64,000 nt of DNA from Corythucha ciliata (lineage: Eukaryota > Arthropoda > Insecta > Hemiptera > Tingidae): contig CM075937.1 of NCBI GenBank assembly GCA_038030265.1, positions 6,634,001-6,698,000 on the forward strand. Direction: 5' to 3'. Below, piece after piece: positions 1 to 11,344 of this stretch. Position numbers and translations under genes: made by a program. The notes beneath the pieces were generated by a model. That model was given only the letters and a program-made list of their open reading frames with translations, was not told the DNA's origin and did no database searches. Positions within the stretch are counted from its first letter, which is position 1. Each line of letters starts with the position of its first letter.

Positions 1-842
1 TATTTGCTCAAGAGAGGTGCTAGAGAAATGCTGTGGTTCGCTCTACTAAAACTGGTTTGACACCCTTTTCACTGCCTAAAAATAGTTAAAACTAGCTATT
101 TACACTATAAAAACGGCTAAAGTAACTAAAGTCACGCCCAAAAAAACAAAACTGTCGATTCGCAATTTGAAAATGGCTAAAACTGGACTTCAAGCGCCCT
201 AAAAATTGGTGGCGACTGGTGAACTTCTGAAAATGCCTAAAAAGATCATGTCTACCGCCCGAAAGTGGCTAAATCGAGCATTCGTGCGCTAAAATTGATC
301 AGACTGGCCATTCTTGAGCCAAATATGACCATAATGCGCGCCATTGGCTTGACGGACTAATCAAGCCCTGAAAACGGCCAAAATGACGTCACGTGTCCTG
401 GAAATGCCTGAAAAGATGATTCCTTCCCTGAAAATGGCAAAATCGACAATTTGCGCACCAGAATGGTCAAACTTCATGGCCTTGGCTTGATGGACTAGGT
501 ATTTGAGCCCTGAAAATGGCAAAACTGTCGATTTGTGTCTTTAAAATGGCTAAAATTACTATATTTGAGCCCTAGAAATTGCCGAATTTACTTTACGAGC
601 TCTAGAAATGGATTACCCGACGAATCGAGCTCTAAAAATGCCTGAACAAGTGACTCCTGCCCTGAAAATGGCAAAATAGACCATTCGGAGCGCCGAAAAC
701 GGCCAACCCGACTGTTCTCGCCTTGACTTGGGACGTACTGTTCGCTCCTATAACTGGAAAGACTGACTTTATGCGCCCTAAAAATGGCAATTATAGCTAT
801 TCCAGCCTTGAAATCGTCAAAACTTACTCTATGTGCCCTGAA
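1..842. repeat. Degenerate ~30-bp minisatellite, dialect 2 (inverted)
   Basis: Diverged tandem units read roughly GCCCTAAAAATGGCAAAACT followed by GACTATTCGCGC. Read on the other strand this is the GCGCGAATCGTCAGTTTAGC motif found at 20930-21560 and 45110-45700. Units are about 28-32 bp and none is an exact copy of its neighbour, so the array is old. Confidence 0.7.
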
Positions 843-849
843 AAGCTGT

Positions 850-2100
850 GCCCAACAAAGTAAAATATCAATTTTGAAGTAAAATATTCAGTTTTGAGGT
901 AAAGTGATATTTTTGGGGTGGAACCCCAAAAGTTTCAGGGTAAAATCTTCAGTTTAGGAACGTTTTTGAGATGAAATCGTAAGTTTTGGAATTAAAACAG
1001 TCAGTTTTGGGGTAAAATGGCCAGTTTTGTATTAACGTCATCAGTTATGGGGCAACACGTCAGCTTTGGCGTGAAATCGTCTGTTTTGGTATAAAATCGT
1101 CACATTTGCGATGAATTTGTCATTTTTTGTTGTGAAATCACCTGTTTTCAAGGCAGAATGGTCTAAAATCACCGGTTTTGAGGAAAACTTGAGTTAAAGT
1201 GTGACATTGTCAGTTTTGGAGTAAATTATCTAATTTTGAGGGGAAATTGTCGTTTCGGGTGTAAAATATTTATTTTGAAATGTAACATTAAAGTTTAGTT
1301 TTAGGTTAGAATCGCCAGTTTTGTGGTAGCATCTTCATTTTGAGGGGGGGGGGGCACGTCAGACATGGCCAGGAATTGTCGTTTTGTTTTGTTTAATTGT
1401 CGTTTCGGGTGTAAAATATTTATTTTGAAATGAAACATTAAAGTTTAGTTTTAGGTTAGAATCGCCAGTTTTGTGGTAGCATCTTCATTTTGAGGGGGGG
1501 GGGCACGTCAGACATGGCCAGGAATTGTCGTTTTGTTTTGTTTTTTTACTAAAATCGCCAATTGAAGGATATAATCGGCAGTTTTTAGTACTGAGTGGTC
1601 TGTTAATTGTAATTAAGATCATTTTTTAAAATCCGGTTTGGGTTAAACCCGACATTTTTAGGCGGAATTCACCAGTTTTGGGGGTAAAGACTTGGATTTC
1701 AAAAGTTGTGCTGTGAAATTTTTAGTTTAGGCGTAAACACTTCGTCTTTGGCGTAGAAACGTCAGTTTTGAAGTAAAATATTCAGTTATACTAGAGTGAA
1801 ATATTCAGTTTTTTTTTGTTAAAAAACGTCAGTTGTGAGTTAAAACCCGTTATTGTTTGGTTAAAAAATGTTTAATTTTTACGTCTCTCAGACAATACGT
1901 TGATGAAAAGACGGTTACCCTGCATATTTGAATGCGAAGTAACGATTTCCGGGGAAATCGAATTGTCTGTTAATAGAAAAAAAGTCTGAATAGAATAGTC
2001 AGTTTTTGGATAGAAAATCAGGAATAGAAGGCTAAAACAGATAATTTCCGACCGAAGATGTTAGTTTTTGATGGATTACGACCCTTTTTTGTGAAAACTC
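850..2100. repeat. Degenerate ~20-bp minisatellite, dialect 3
   Basis: The repeated core is CGTCAGTTTTGGGGTAAAAT with a period near 20 bp. Many variants occur (GTCAGTTTTGGCGTGAAATC, GTCTGTTTTGGTATAAAATC). It follows directly on the 30-bp type array and shares TCAGTTTT with it, so the two probably have a common origin. It has no coding content. Confidence 0.7.
1246..1544. repeat. 150-bp tandem duplication
   Basis: Bases 1246-1395 are repeated at 1396-1544 almost without change. The copies differ by one substitution in the ATTTTGAAATG stretch and by one base in a G run. The pair is far more similar than the surrounding units, so this is a recent slippage or unequal-exchange event inside an old array. 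Confidence 0.9.
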
Positions 2101-2220
2101 AGTTTCCGGGGAAGAATTTGACGATTTATTGCGCTACCAGTTCTTTTGTTGGGGTCTCTAGTTTCCATAACGTCCGACATACTCTGTCCAGCCTTTGGTC
2201 AAGGGCTGGCTACGCCCCTG

Positions 2221-2630
2221 CCTAGGAATATGTTTTTTAAAAAAAATAAAATTATACAAGATCACTGTAGCGCAGGTACTTGAAAACGAAGTGAATAAAA
2301 ATATATTACCGACACTAAAGGTTCAATACTAACTATAAGTCCAAGAAAAAAAGTCAACGGACGAGGGATAGACTTGGGGAGAACGCTACTGAGTTCATTG
2401 GAACGATAGTAGAACTGGTAAAGTGGTGGTAACCTGCAAGAGACTCTAGCTCAGTGAAGCGATAGAAGTGACGAATTATAAGTGAAAAGGAATGTCACCG
2501 TTAGAGGGTCGGAACGGTGATTTCAATGTGGTCGTCACCGGAGCCAACAGTGACGGAGTAGTCACAGTGACAAAATCACCGACAGTGAAATCACACCTCA
2601 CCTCTACTGCCTAACAGGTGGATGGGTGAA
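2221..2630. other. Upstream region of the LOA-like LINE
   Basis: AT-rich sequence that becomes GC-richer after about 2400, in keeping with the LINE that follows. GTCACCG and GTGACGG motifs recur at 2490-2590. It may hold a decayed 5' untranslated region or ORF1, but no frame is open long enough to support that. Confidence 0.3.
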
Positions 2631-2753
2631 ATGGACAGCGAGGGGTCAGATATGGAAGTCGACCCGGTAGGAACTCAAAGGCCAGCTGAGGGAGTGGAGG
2701 GGCAATTAGCAACACAGCAACGGGGGGGGGGGATCCTCACCGTCCATGAGTAG
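2631..2753 (+). pseudogene. Possible ORF1 remnant of the LOA-like LINE
   Basis: A 40-residue open frame starts at an ATG, runs through an acidic N-terminus (MDSEGSDMEVDP) and stops 29 bases before the endonuclease frame. Its position upstream of the endonuclease is where ORF1 lies in this type of LINE. It has no zinc knuckle or other gag motif, and a G run at about 2723-2732 suggests frame damage. It could equally be chance. Confidence 0.25.
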
Positions 2754-2782
2754 GAGGAGGACCTGTTGCTGGGCTCGCCGAA

Positions 2783-3505
2783 GTGAGGTGCGTACAGGCT
2801 AACTTGCAGCACAGTAGGACCGCGGCTGCGGATGTAGCGGTCCTGATGAGTAGGGTAAGTTTTGAGGTGGGCCTGTTCCAGGAGCCGTATGTCTCAGGGA
2901 ACAGGGTATGTTATCTTAGAAATAAGGATTATAAGATTTTTTATACTGAGGGAGACCTGGCTCCGAGAGCATGTGTGGCTGTGTTGGCGAATTTTAACCC
3001 GATACAGTTGCTCTCCTTCGGAACCAGGGATCTCATTGCGGTCAGTTTCAGGGCAACCCTGCGAAATCAAGAGGTCAAGGAGGTTGTCGTGGCGTCGTGG
3101 TACAGAGCGATGGAGGAGGATGGCGTACCAGCGGAGCTTGAAAATCTCTGCTCCCACTGCCGGACAACAGGGAAGCTGCTAGTGGTCGGAGCCGACGCGA
3201 ATGCCCACCACCTAGCGTGGGGGTCGTCGAACGTAAACCGACCCGGCGAGCAGCTAATTGAGGATTTGGTAAGAATAGGTCTTTTTGTGGAGAATAGAGG
3301 GGATGAGCCCACCTTTGTAGTTAGGAACAGGCAAGAGGTCAAAGACGTGACCCTGAGCCTGGGGAGTATGAGTAGGCTAATTAGTAACTGGAGGGTGCAA
3401 GAGGGGGTGATAACGTCGGACCACCGACCTATTATGTTCACAGTTAGGAGCCGAAGGAGACAAAGCGGAACCCGAACGGAACCCCAGACATACAGACTGG
3501 GATAG
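2783..3505 (+). pseudogene. LINE apurinic-type endonuclease domain
   Basis: The 240-residue frame matches the exonuclease-endonuclease-phosphatase fold used by LINEs to nick target DNA. It opens with QANLQHSRTAAADV (the QxNL start). It then has the catalytic Glu in QEPYV (about residue 34), GADANAHHLAWGSS with the D-x-N pair (about residue 138), and the closing ITSDHRPI motif (about residue 212). All these catalytic landmarks are present. The frame ends in a stop just before the linker to the RT, which continues in another frame. It is the best-preserved part of this LINE. Confidence 0.85.
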
Positions 3506-3527
3506 ATTCGAGCGGGAGGTAGGAAGA

Positions 3528-4276
3528 ATGGTGGAGACCGGGGGGTTATCCATTGACGAAGAGGAAAGAGAGGTAAGGGAAATACTAACAGAAGCGTTTC
3601 AGGTGGCCTGCCCAGAGCAAAGGAGGAAGCCCAAAAAATCCCCTTGGTGGGGGCTTAGGGCTCCGCTTGCTCAAAAGGGCGACCAGAGCGGCCGCGGAAA
3701 CCGCGAAGGCAACAGGGAACGACGAGGACTGGCGGCTAGGAAAGCTTACAAGACTGGAATTTGCCGCGCCAAGAAAGATACATGGAGGACCTATTGCGAG
3801 GGAATTGAGGAAACAGGAGAGGCGGCGAGACTCGTTCGTATCGTACGGTCAGAACCGAATGGTAATGTAGGATCACTAACGCTTCCGGACGGTGGTTCGG
3901 TGGTTGATGGATTAGGTATCGCGACACACTTGCTAAATACTCATTTTCCAGGGTGCAGGAGCGAGGAGGTCGTGCCACTGAGGGGTGGAACAGAGGACGA
4001 AGAGGAGTGCAATAGATGCGACGTGGTGATATCGAAGGAGCGATTCAACTGGGCACTCAGCTCCATGGGACCCTACAAGCAGCAGGATTGGACGGAATAC
4101 ACCCGTGTGCCATCCAGCATGCCGGGGGGAGGCTTCAGGAGAGAATAAGACGACTCTTCGTCAGGTGCCTGGCAGCCAGAAAAGTACCCACGGCCTGGAA
4201 ACGGGTGAGAGTTGTTTTTATTCTTAAAGGTGGCGGGAAGCATGCCAAAGCGAAGGATTTTAGGCCTATAGTGTAA
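3528..4276 (+). pseudogene. LINE linker and N-terminal RT region
   Basis: Two overlapping frames (3528-4148 and 4016-4276) together cover the stretch between endonuclease and RT palm. The first has PWWGLRAPL, similar to the WW motif that begins the linker in R1, LOA and I elements. The second carries LDGIHPCAIQHAGG and AWKRVRVVFILKGGGK followed by FRPIV, the RT finger motifs that normally read P-G-x-D-x-I and W-K-x-A-x-V-x-L-x-K. Frame changes near 4090-4140 and a stop at 4274 show decay. Confidence 0.75.
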
Positions 4277-4296
4277 GCAGTGTACTTTTAAGACTG

Positions 4297-4884
4297 ATGG
4301 AAAGGATAATTGAATTATACATGAGGGAATCATTGGCTACTGGGGGAGTGATCCACCAAAACCAGCATGCGTACACGGCGGGGAAGTCGACCGACTCGGC
4401 CCTCCACGACTTACTGGGGAGGGTGGAGGGATCGGTGGCCCAGAAAGAGTACGCGTTGGCTCTTTTTTTGGTTATTGAAGGGGCATTTAATAGGGTACAT
4501 AGGGAGTGTATTGTGGCAACTCTAGGGCACTTTGGGGTGGTGACGAGGCTGATTCAATGGATAGACTACTCACTGAAACATAGGTGGGTGGTCGCTAAGG
4601 TGGGCGGCGATAGGGTGGAAAAACGAGCCAGTAGGGGGGTGCCCCAGGGCTCAAGTCTCTCGCCTCTTCTCTGGATACTTGTGGTAGATAGTCTTATAAG
4701 GGAATTAGTGGAAAAGGGCTATTATGCGCAATTTTTTGAGGATGACGGAGCCATAGTGGTTAGGGGGAAAGACTTATCCACACTGTGTTCCCTCATAAGG
4801 GGGGCGGTGGGGATAGTCGAGGCATGGTGTAGGCCCTACGAGGGCCATGGAAAGATTACTAGGCCTGAAGCCCTTGGACATTGA
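4297..4884 (+). pseudogene. LINE reverse transcriptase palm, active site lost
   Basis: This 195-residue frame includes QHAYTAGKSTDSALHDLL (RT motif 3), FLVIEGAFNRVH (motif A), RASRGVPQGSSLSPLLW (motif B) and FFEDDGAIVV (motif C). In active LINEs motif A has an Asp where this copy has Val (FLVIE), and motif C reads YADD where this copy has FEDD. Losing the motif A aspartate should abolish polymerisation. The frame breaks soon after motif C and continues as 4847-5080. Confidence 0.85.
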
Positions 4885-5076
4885 AGTCAGGGGTCGGGCA
4901 CTTGAAGTTGCCTGCAGGTTGAGATGCCAGGGAGGCCTAAAGAGGGCCAGGCAGGGCCAATGGGACTGGGAAGGGGAACTAAATAGAGTATCCCCGTCCT
5001 CGGCACTTAGGCCGGATTACGTGGTTAAAAGGAATGACTTCTCGACCAAAATCAAACAGAGAGAAGAGGGGGGGTT

Positions 5077-5551
5077 ATGAGAGAAGAAGGTTGGGAATCC
5101 CGGCAAGGGGAGCTGGTGTGTTACACGGACGGCTCCAAGAAGGGTCAGGAAGGGCCGACCGGAGCTGGAATTTTCGTGCCGGAGCTGGGGGTGGAAATAA
5201 GTATCCCGCTAGGGGGGACACACCACAGTTTTCCAGGCCGAGGTGGTAGCGATCGATGCTTGTATTCTGGAGCTACTGAAGCGGAAAGTGACAGGTAGGG
5301 CGATCGGCATCTACTCTGATAGCAGGGCGGCGCTGGGGGCGATCACCAAACCCGTGGTGGACTCAGCGGCCGTGGCGAGTTGCAGAGTAGGGATACGGGA
5401 CCTCCAGGGCGAAGGGAACTCCCTAACGTTGGGATGGATCCCGGGTCATAGAGGATGGCAGGGAAATGAAAAAGCAGACGAGCTGGCCAAGAGTGGCGCT
5501 GTGACCAGGGTTGGCTGGATAGGTGTGGTCGTTTTTTCTGCCATTGCCTAG
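5077..5551 (+). pseudogene. LINE RNase H domain
   Basis: Two frames, 5077-5298 and 5243-5551, together form an RNase H. The first Asp is in CYTDGSKKG and the Glu lies in the QAEVVAID stretch. The next Asp is in YSDSRAALGAI, and the C-terminal LGWIPGHRGWQGNEKADELA supplies His and the last Asp. A frameshift between about 5200 and 5240 splits the domain between the first Asp and the Glu. An RNase H downstream of the RT is characteristic of I-group LINEs including LOA, and argues against R1 or CR1 for this copy. Confidence 0.8.
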
Positions 5552-5801
5552 GGGCCTATTTCCGATAGAAATGCGGGCTTCAGACAGTCACGAGAAACGG
5601 TTGTTGATCGGTTTCCCAGGAGAATTTTGAACGTTTTGGCAGAACGAGCCAGCACCACCAGCGCGGACCAGTATAAGGTCGCTGGAGACTGCTTTTTACT
5701 CCGTCCACACGTAAGAAAACGTGGGAGCAATTTCCCAGATCAGTATTTTGAAACGGGCGGATAGAGCCATGCCACGCCACCGTGCTGGTTGGTCGCAGTC
5801 G

Positions 5802-6610
5802 TTAAAATATGCCCATTAGCTTGTGGAAGTACTCTTGGCTGGTTGTTGGCACGAAAGATGGTGTCTCGAAAAATTCTCCCGGCAGCCTGAGGTTGATGCC
5901 ATAAACAAGGTTGGCCGGAGTTGCCTTAATGTCTTCCTTGTATGTTGAGCGTAAACAAAGTAGAACAGCCGGAAGCTCGAGGGACCATGAACTCTCCTGT
6001 GTGTCCATTCGGCACATCAGAGCAGCCTTTAAAGTACGGTGCTGTCGTTCGAAATGACCATTTGCCTGCGGATGGTAAGCAGTTGTGTTTAGTAATTCTA
6101 TGCCAAGCGCAGAAGTGACATCGCGAAACAAAGAGGACAAGAAATGTCTGCCTTGATCTGTCACCAAGCTGACTGGAGAACCGAAGCGGGCGACCCATCT
6201 CTCAAAAAAAGTGCGAGCGACAGTAGAGGCTGTTTTGTCCGGCATCTGAAATGCTTCAGAACCATCGGGTGTATCGATCGACGCAGGTTAGAAGGTACAC
6301 GTAGCCTCTTGATGGCGGAAGCGGCCCATCGATATGGACGTGGACACGTGCGAAACGCTCATCAGAAGTCAAAAAGTGCACGAGGGGCGTCTTCTCGTGT
6401 CATTTGTACTTTGAACGTTTGACACTTGTGGCACTGACGGACCCAATTCTTTATATCACGCCGCATGAGTGGCCAAACGAAACGTTCTGATATAAGACGT
6501 GTAGTAGCTCTGCCACCAGGATGAGATAAATCGTGGAACTGGTTGAAAATCTGCGTGCGTTAGGCACAAATGGACGAGAACGGCCGGTAGAAACGTCACA
6601 GAAGGGAAAC
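5802..6610 (-). pseudogene. Gypsy-type integrase remnant
   Basis: Read on the minus strand, this contains an H2C2 zinc-binding region (HDLSHPGGRATTRLISE, then CHKC near 6440) and the core domain. HIDGPLPPSRGY with the first acidic residue is near 6340. VTDQGRHF carries the second Asp and AYHPQANGHFERQHRTLK the catalytic Glu, both within 5802-6245. That last stretch is a continuous 147-residue frame; the upstream part has at least two in-frame stops or frameshifts. No protease, RT or LTR is adjacent, so this is an isolated 3' fragment of a Gypsy element, unrelated in sequence to the integrase at 33.2-34.3 kb. Confidence 0.85.
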
Positions 6611-6687
6611 GCATTATTGTCACTCCTTGTCTGGGTGGCAGGCGCCGCGCCACCCTCTGGAGCTCCGTCGCTACTTCCCTGAGTCCC

Positions 6688-7400
6688 TCTCTAGAGTCCC
6701 TCTCACAATATGAGGTTGAAGAGGTCCTCAGCTAGTGTCTCGCTGGCCGGAACATATCAGGCGTGTGAAGCCCGAAAATGCTGGTCCTGCGAAGATATCT
6801 CTCTCCTCTTAATAAGGTCAGAGGTCGTCGATTCTTAAAAGCGATAAGAGATAATCGCTAACTGGACCCTTGAGCACGAGAATGACAAGGATGACGAGCC
6901 GCGCCGAGTGCGTTGCATTCGATAAGCCCCTGCACCGGGGTTTGTTCTTTAGAACGGCCCACCGAGGGTATGTTTTTTTAAAAACTCCCCTCGGCGGGTA
7001 TGCTCCTTAGAACTGCCCTCCACAGGTACATCCTTGGTCCCATCAATGTCGTGCTTGACCTCGGTGGTATCCATGGACGGAGCAGATGGTGACTGCGGCG
7101 TTCACGGAAGGTTCTCTGAGCCCCCTCCGAGTTCTTCATATAAACTTCTGGGTGAGCCCTTCAAGGTCCTGCCAGAAGCCAGGGTAATTATAAGTCCACC
7201 GCCGGCAGAGCCCTGCATGCCGTAAGCGCCGAGGCCTGCGGTAAGCCTATTACACCAGGGGATCGGCCGGTGCCCTGGGGGTCCGTTCAAAGCACACTTT
7301 GCCCCCTGTGCCGTGCCAAACACCTTGTCTTGGGGAGGGGGGGATAGCTGGAGGAGGTAGGAGACGCCACCCCCTTCTGTCCTGGACTCATGACAGCCCT
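6688..7400 (-). repeat. Diverged inverted copy of the 42.2-43.3 kb retroelement
   Basis: This stretch matches 42466-43190 in opposite orientation over about 700 bp. Shared landmarks include GGATCGGCCGGTGCCCTGGG, the paired CCCCTCGGCGGGTATG motifs, and GATAAGAGATAATCGC. It lacks the last ~100 bp and poly(A) of the 42-kb copy, and the tRNA-like head is not recognisable. Open frames through it are not conserved between the copies in a way that would argue for a protein. Confidence 0.8.
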
Positions 7401-9742
7401 TCCGAGGCTTATTGTTACCCCCTCCCCCACACACACACACTTGGGAGTGGGTCACATCAGGAGATGTGCAGGTGTTTGCATTGGTGACACATACGTTCCA
7501 CATCACCACCACAAGTTCACTATACGTCATTTCGGGACCTTCTGTTACTCCCCATTGCAGAGATCAGTAACAGGATTGGCAGGATGAACAAACACCTGTC
7601 GTTTCGCTAGTCCAGTCAACGGACAGTTTTTTTTTTTTCGAAAGTGTGCGTGCGAAAAATACATATATCCATATTAACATCATGGCGTTGAAATCCAATT
7701 TAAATTTGAATTGCCTGCCAGAGGAAATTGATTAAAAAATTAACTTCCCCACGCCTCGCATTCTTATAGCTGAGGGAAGATGAAGTGAATGGACAAAAAA
7801 AAAAGTCTAAAGTCTCAGAAGTGAGAGTATAACATTAAAAGACCAAATAGGATCCAACTTGGTCATTAATGAGGCCAAGTTATCACCTAAATAAAAAAAA
7901 GAGCCCGTCGAGACGAAAAATCAACGTTGAAGCCCGATTCATCTTGTTGGAACTGCGGCTCACCAAACTACTGAAAACGTGAGACTGCCGTTTATAGCCC
8001 GAAAGATTTATTACTTAATAGAAGTATAACACTAAGGCTTCTCTTCATTACTATTCTCTTTCCTCCTCCCTCGCCCTAACCCTATTTTTTCATTTGCATC
8101 AATTCCCACCCCCACCCCACCCCACCGGACTTATCATCCGAGTAATTAGTCGATAAAACACCTTTTTCTTTTTCTTTCATTCGTCAAGATTGTTTCCCTT
8201 TCCGATTTTACGACCCAAAACCTTCTACAAAGGGAACATCCGGAGGGCACCAAAAATGCAGTCGCGTCTCCTGATTTTTCAGTTTGTTAGAATTTAAGAC
8301 AAAACAAAAATCGAAGAAGTAACGGTTCTTCCAGAAAATTATTATACCCGTAGCCTGAGAAGATGATAGCCACCTTAAGTTCAAGAGCGAGATAGACATA
8401 CCAACATCCCTAAAAAAAAAAAAAAATCTTTACTCAAAGAGTGTTGACCCATAGCGGTCAAAAAAAGAAATAAATAGAAAAATAGATAAGAAATGTAAAC
8501 GGCCTATTTACTTCCTTATTGGAAACGAGTCAAAATTCCAAGTTAAAGGACCTATACACACTTGAGGTGTTCATTTTATCTTAACTCTTCACAGGAGAGG
8601 TTTATGTCTCTATCCACCGTGCTGAGGTGCAATTTTTTTTTTTTCCTTTGTTTTTTAAAGGGGCGCCACCCCTTTTTGTAGGCCCCACAAAATATTCATA
8701 AATCTAACGGTTTTCAACGCTAAACACGTCATTTAAATTCGGCCCACACTTTATTTTAGCCCTCTTGTTTTAAATCACCCACGTGTCATTGTTGACACGT
8801 GTCAATCGCAAGGTGTGTGTTTAAAAAAAAAATTGTGATGAAGTTGCAACAGAGCTGGTTTTAAAATGAAAATTAGCTAATTAAGAATTAAGTCAACTTT
8901 TTTTGTCAAGGAAGATGTTCCTCCCACTTCAACTTTTCAACCTTAATTTGTATGAATGTTGTAAGAAAAAAAAAAAAAAAAAACACTACAATGAGTTCGA
9001 ATATTACGATGCTAATGAACATACCGAATCCCTTGAATCCTTTATTAGAGTGGAGTTTCACATGTATAGTAGCCATTCGTAGGGAGGGAGACAGCGAGCA
9101 ATCAAAAAATAAAAAGTCACCTGTCCCCCTAACATGACTTAATGACTCCAGGTAGCGTCCTTTGAGTTTCAAGCGCCCAGATTCCTTTTTTTTTCGGCCC
9201 ACGACCACTGTCGCTCTCACTGACCATAAAGAAAAGGGAATCTTCTTGGGGTTGATTTGATAATTGTGAGTAATATGTAACGTAATGATATACAGAGTCG
9301 TGAAAAAAAAAATGTCCTGTTAAAGATCACTTCCCCCCCTCTAGGCAACGACATTAAAGCAACCGAGAAAAAAAAATGAAGAAAAAATGCAAAATTTGGT
9401 CTTCATTTGCAATCCCCGCCCGAAGGAGGACGGTGCCACTGGCGCGGCTTTCTCCCACAAAAAAAAAAAAAAAGATGTTATTCAAATAGTGTAATTAACG
9501 ATCGTTTCTCATTTTTTAGACATTCAGGACAGATTTTGGCTACAGGGGCTGCTGGGACAACCCGATACATTCTTGTTTTGATTCCGAGTGTGGAACCTTT
9601 TTAGCATAAAATTTGAAAATTTATTCCATTCCAACGCCCCCCCTCCCTTCTTTCAGATTCGTTAGAAATTGAACATTCAGGACTTCTCACCTTATTATTT
9701 TTATTCATAGGGACTCGGGAGCCCTTTTTTAAGATCTGACCG
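7401..9742. other. Gene-free stretch, low complexity
   Basis: I see no gene here. It contains a short CA run (about 7430-7440), many poly(A)/poly(T) and pyrimidine tracts (for example 8086-8125 and 8632-8655), and a small inverted repeat ACGTGTC/GACACGT near 8781-8803. Short open frames are lysine- or serine-rich products of the tracts. Confidence 0.6.
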
Positions 9743-9981
9743 AAAAAAAAAAAAAATTGAAGAGAAGTCTTTCTAGCCGTGAATCGTAATTCAGTTATCT
9801 TGGATCGGCTGACAAAAAAAAAGAAGGTTTTTATGTATTCGGAGCACAGTTTCCTCGTGCTTTTATTGTTGAAAGCTTTGAAAAGGCGTTAAAGGGCGAT
9901 GAACTTTTCATGTTTTCATAATCAACGCTCATCTAGATTTGACAAATCTGGACTTTTATTGGTTAAAATGAAAAAAAAAAA
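9743..9981 (+). repeat. Repeat block A, copy 1
   Basis: A ~230-bp block bounded by A runs. It starts at TTGAAGAGAAGTCTTTCTAG and ends at TTTTATTGGTTAAAATG. Near-identical copies occur at 12348-12586 and 12587-12846. Only this copy lies in otherwise single-copy sequence, so it may be the source. Confidence 0.9.
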
Positions 9982-10260
9982 ATGGGATTCATTTTGAACA
10001 ATAAAGTTTAAAATTACGAAGATGTTTTTAACATTTCAAAATCAAACCAGAATGATTCCGACTGCACCCATACCCTGTGAAGAATAAGTCGTATAATTGC
10101 AATATTTAGAAATGAATATTTGTGAGCTTGTAATTTCGGGGTCCTTTGAACCAAATTACAAGTTTTCTGGATGAATGTACCCGAAATTTAAAGTTTCGGG
10201 TCTTCATTCAAGCGAAACTGCCAGTTCAGGGTCTTAGTTGAAGCTAAAGTGCAAGTTTTT

Positions 10261-10800
10261 GGGTATTTTTTGTGGCAGCGCCGACAGGTCGGCTTCAGCC
10301 TGATGCCGTAATAAACATCGGGAAATTGAAAGTTCCATGGCCGAATATCCATGGCAATGCGACTTTCGGGTCGTACTTCCTTGGAAAATGCAAGTTATTT
10401 AGGACTGAAATTTTAATTTAAGCAAAATTTTAAGTTTCGGGCAGTGCCGTCTTTATGCGGGGGCCCAACGGGCTTGGGCCCGGGGCCCCCGCTTCTATAG
10501 GGGGTCCCTGGATTGTTCAGATTTATTTTTCCCAACATTGGAACAAAGATACTTATCATCAATAGCGCTCAATCATAGCTAAAATTGAAAAATCGGACAT
10601 TCGCTGTTTCCTGGGACAACTTCACGATTTATAAACGAGACTAAGTGCTAATTCGCGGCTAGCATTAAAACCAATCGCTCATTCACAGCCAGAATAGAGA
10701 AAATTCACGGTTTCCAACGGCAACTTAGTGGCTTACATAAAGTGCTAATTCATGTCTAAAGCGAAAGAAATTGCTAATTCGTGGCTAAAATCGAAAAAAA
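10261..10800 (+). repeat. Repeat block B, copy 1
   Basis: This 540-bp block recurs at 11813-12350 (offset 1552) with few differences. It contains TGTGGCAGCGCCGACAGG, a hAT-like terminus at 10442 and dialect-1 repeat units in inverted orientation. It ends at an A run. The copy at 11813 is interrupted at that A run by two A blocks. Confidence 0.9.
10442..10502 (+). mobile_element. hAT-like terminus, GC-rich type
   Basis: CAGTGCCGTCTTTATGCGGG is followed by G/C-rich sequence with GGGCCC palindromes. Starts of the form CAGxGCCGTC followed by GGGGCCC are typical of hAT-type non-autonomous elements. No matching inverted end or target duplication was located. A second copy begins at 11994 as part of block B. 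Confidence 0.45.
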
Positions 10801-10976
10801 AAAATCATATTGTCGACTAAAATATGTGAAAAGCGCTTATTGAGAAAAAACGCTCATTGACAGATAAAGTTGAGAAAACTCCATTGACTGATAAAATAGA
10901 GAAAGCTGCGACAGCGAATAAAATTTAGAAAAAACGCTAATTCTTGGCTAAAAGTGGAAAAATAGCTGGTTCATGG
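10540..10976 (-). repeat. Degenerate ~30-bp minisatellite, dialect 1 (inverted)
   Basis: Units of the kind CGCTAATTCGCGGCTAAAAT then TGAGAAAAA, which is the reverse complement of the dialect-1 motif GCGAATTAGCGTTTTTCTCA. It continues directly into the CAGGGGCGTAGCCAGC head at 10977. Confidence 0.75.
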
Positions 10977-11344
10977 CAGGGGCGTAGCCAGCCTTTGATT
11001 TAGGGGTGGGCATCTTCACGTGAGCACAAGTCAGATGAATCCCAATGACTATTGCAGACTTAAATTCGTTGATGAGTCCCCAGAAAAAGTTCTCGGTAAT
11101 CAGGGCCGAAACTAGGGGGGGGGGCAAAGGGGTCACGTGCTCCCGGCGGCAACTTTGGAAGGCGGCAATTTTTTTTAAAACGATAGTTCGAGGCTTAAAT
11201 AAAGAAAAAACGCCTATTTTTACGACCAAAATTGCGCTAATTCACGCTTGAAATTGAGAAAAATTGCTAGTTCGCGGATAAAATTGAGAAAGAACGGCTC
11301 ACTCACATCTAAAACTGTGCAAAAGCGCAGATTCACGGATGAAA
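10977..11344 (+). repeat. hAT-type head module, copy 1
   Basis: Starts with CAGGGGCGTAGCCAGCCTTT, followed by ~190 bp of unique head sequence that includes a second terminus-like string (CAGGGCCGAAACTAGGGG at about 11100) and then dialect-1 units. The same head occurs four more times at 12934, 13438, 13973 and 14333. Confidence 0.8.

Larger units (their letters stand above)
1..2220. mobile_element. hAT-like repeat-filled element, right part
   Basis: The right end is GCTGGCTACGCCCCTG at 2205-2220. This is the reverse complement of the CAGGGGCGTAGCCAGC terminus seen at 10977 and elsewhere, and a close match to both ends of the complete element at 17917-19679. The left end lies outside the window. 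The first 90 bases resemble 63770-63850 (CTCAAGAGAGGTGCTAGAGAAATG against a similar string), so base 1 is probably close to the left end. There is no transposase. The interior is two kinds of degenerate short repeat. hAT affiliation is inferred from the terminus shape and the 8-bp target duplications of its relatives. Confidence 0.6.
2631..5560 (+). mobile_element. Decayed LOA/I-group non-LTR retrotransposon
   Basis: Three collinear domains lie on the plus strand: an apurinic-type endonuclease (2783-3505), a reverse transcriptase (about 3528-4850) and an RNase H (5077-5550). This order, and an IEGAF-type motif in the RT, fit the LOA clade or a neighbouring I-group clade of LINEs. Composition is distinctly GC-richer than the flanks. 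At least four frameshifts or stops separate the domains, and the RT active site is damaged, so the copy is dead. No poly(A) tail or target duplication was identified; the 3' limit is uncertain and could extend to about 5800. Confidence 0.8.
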
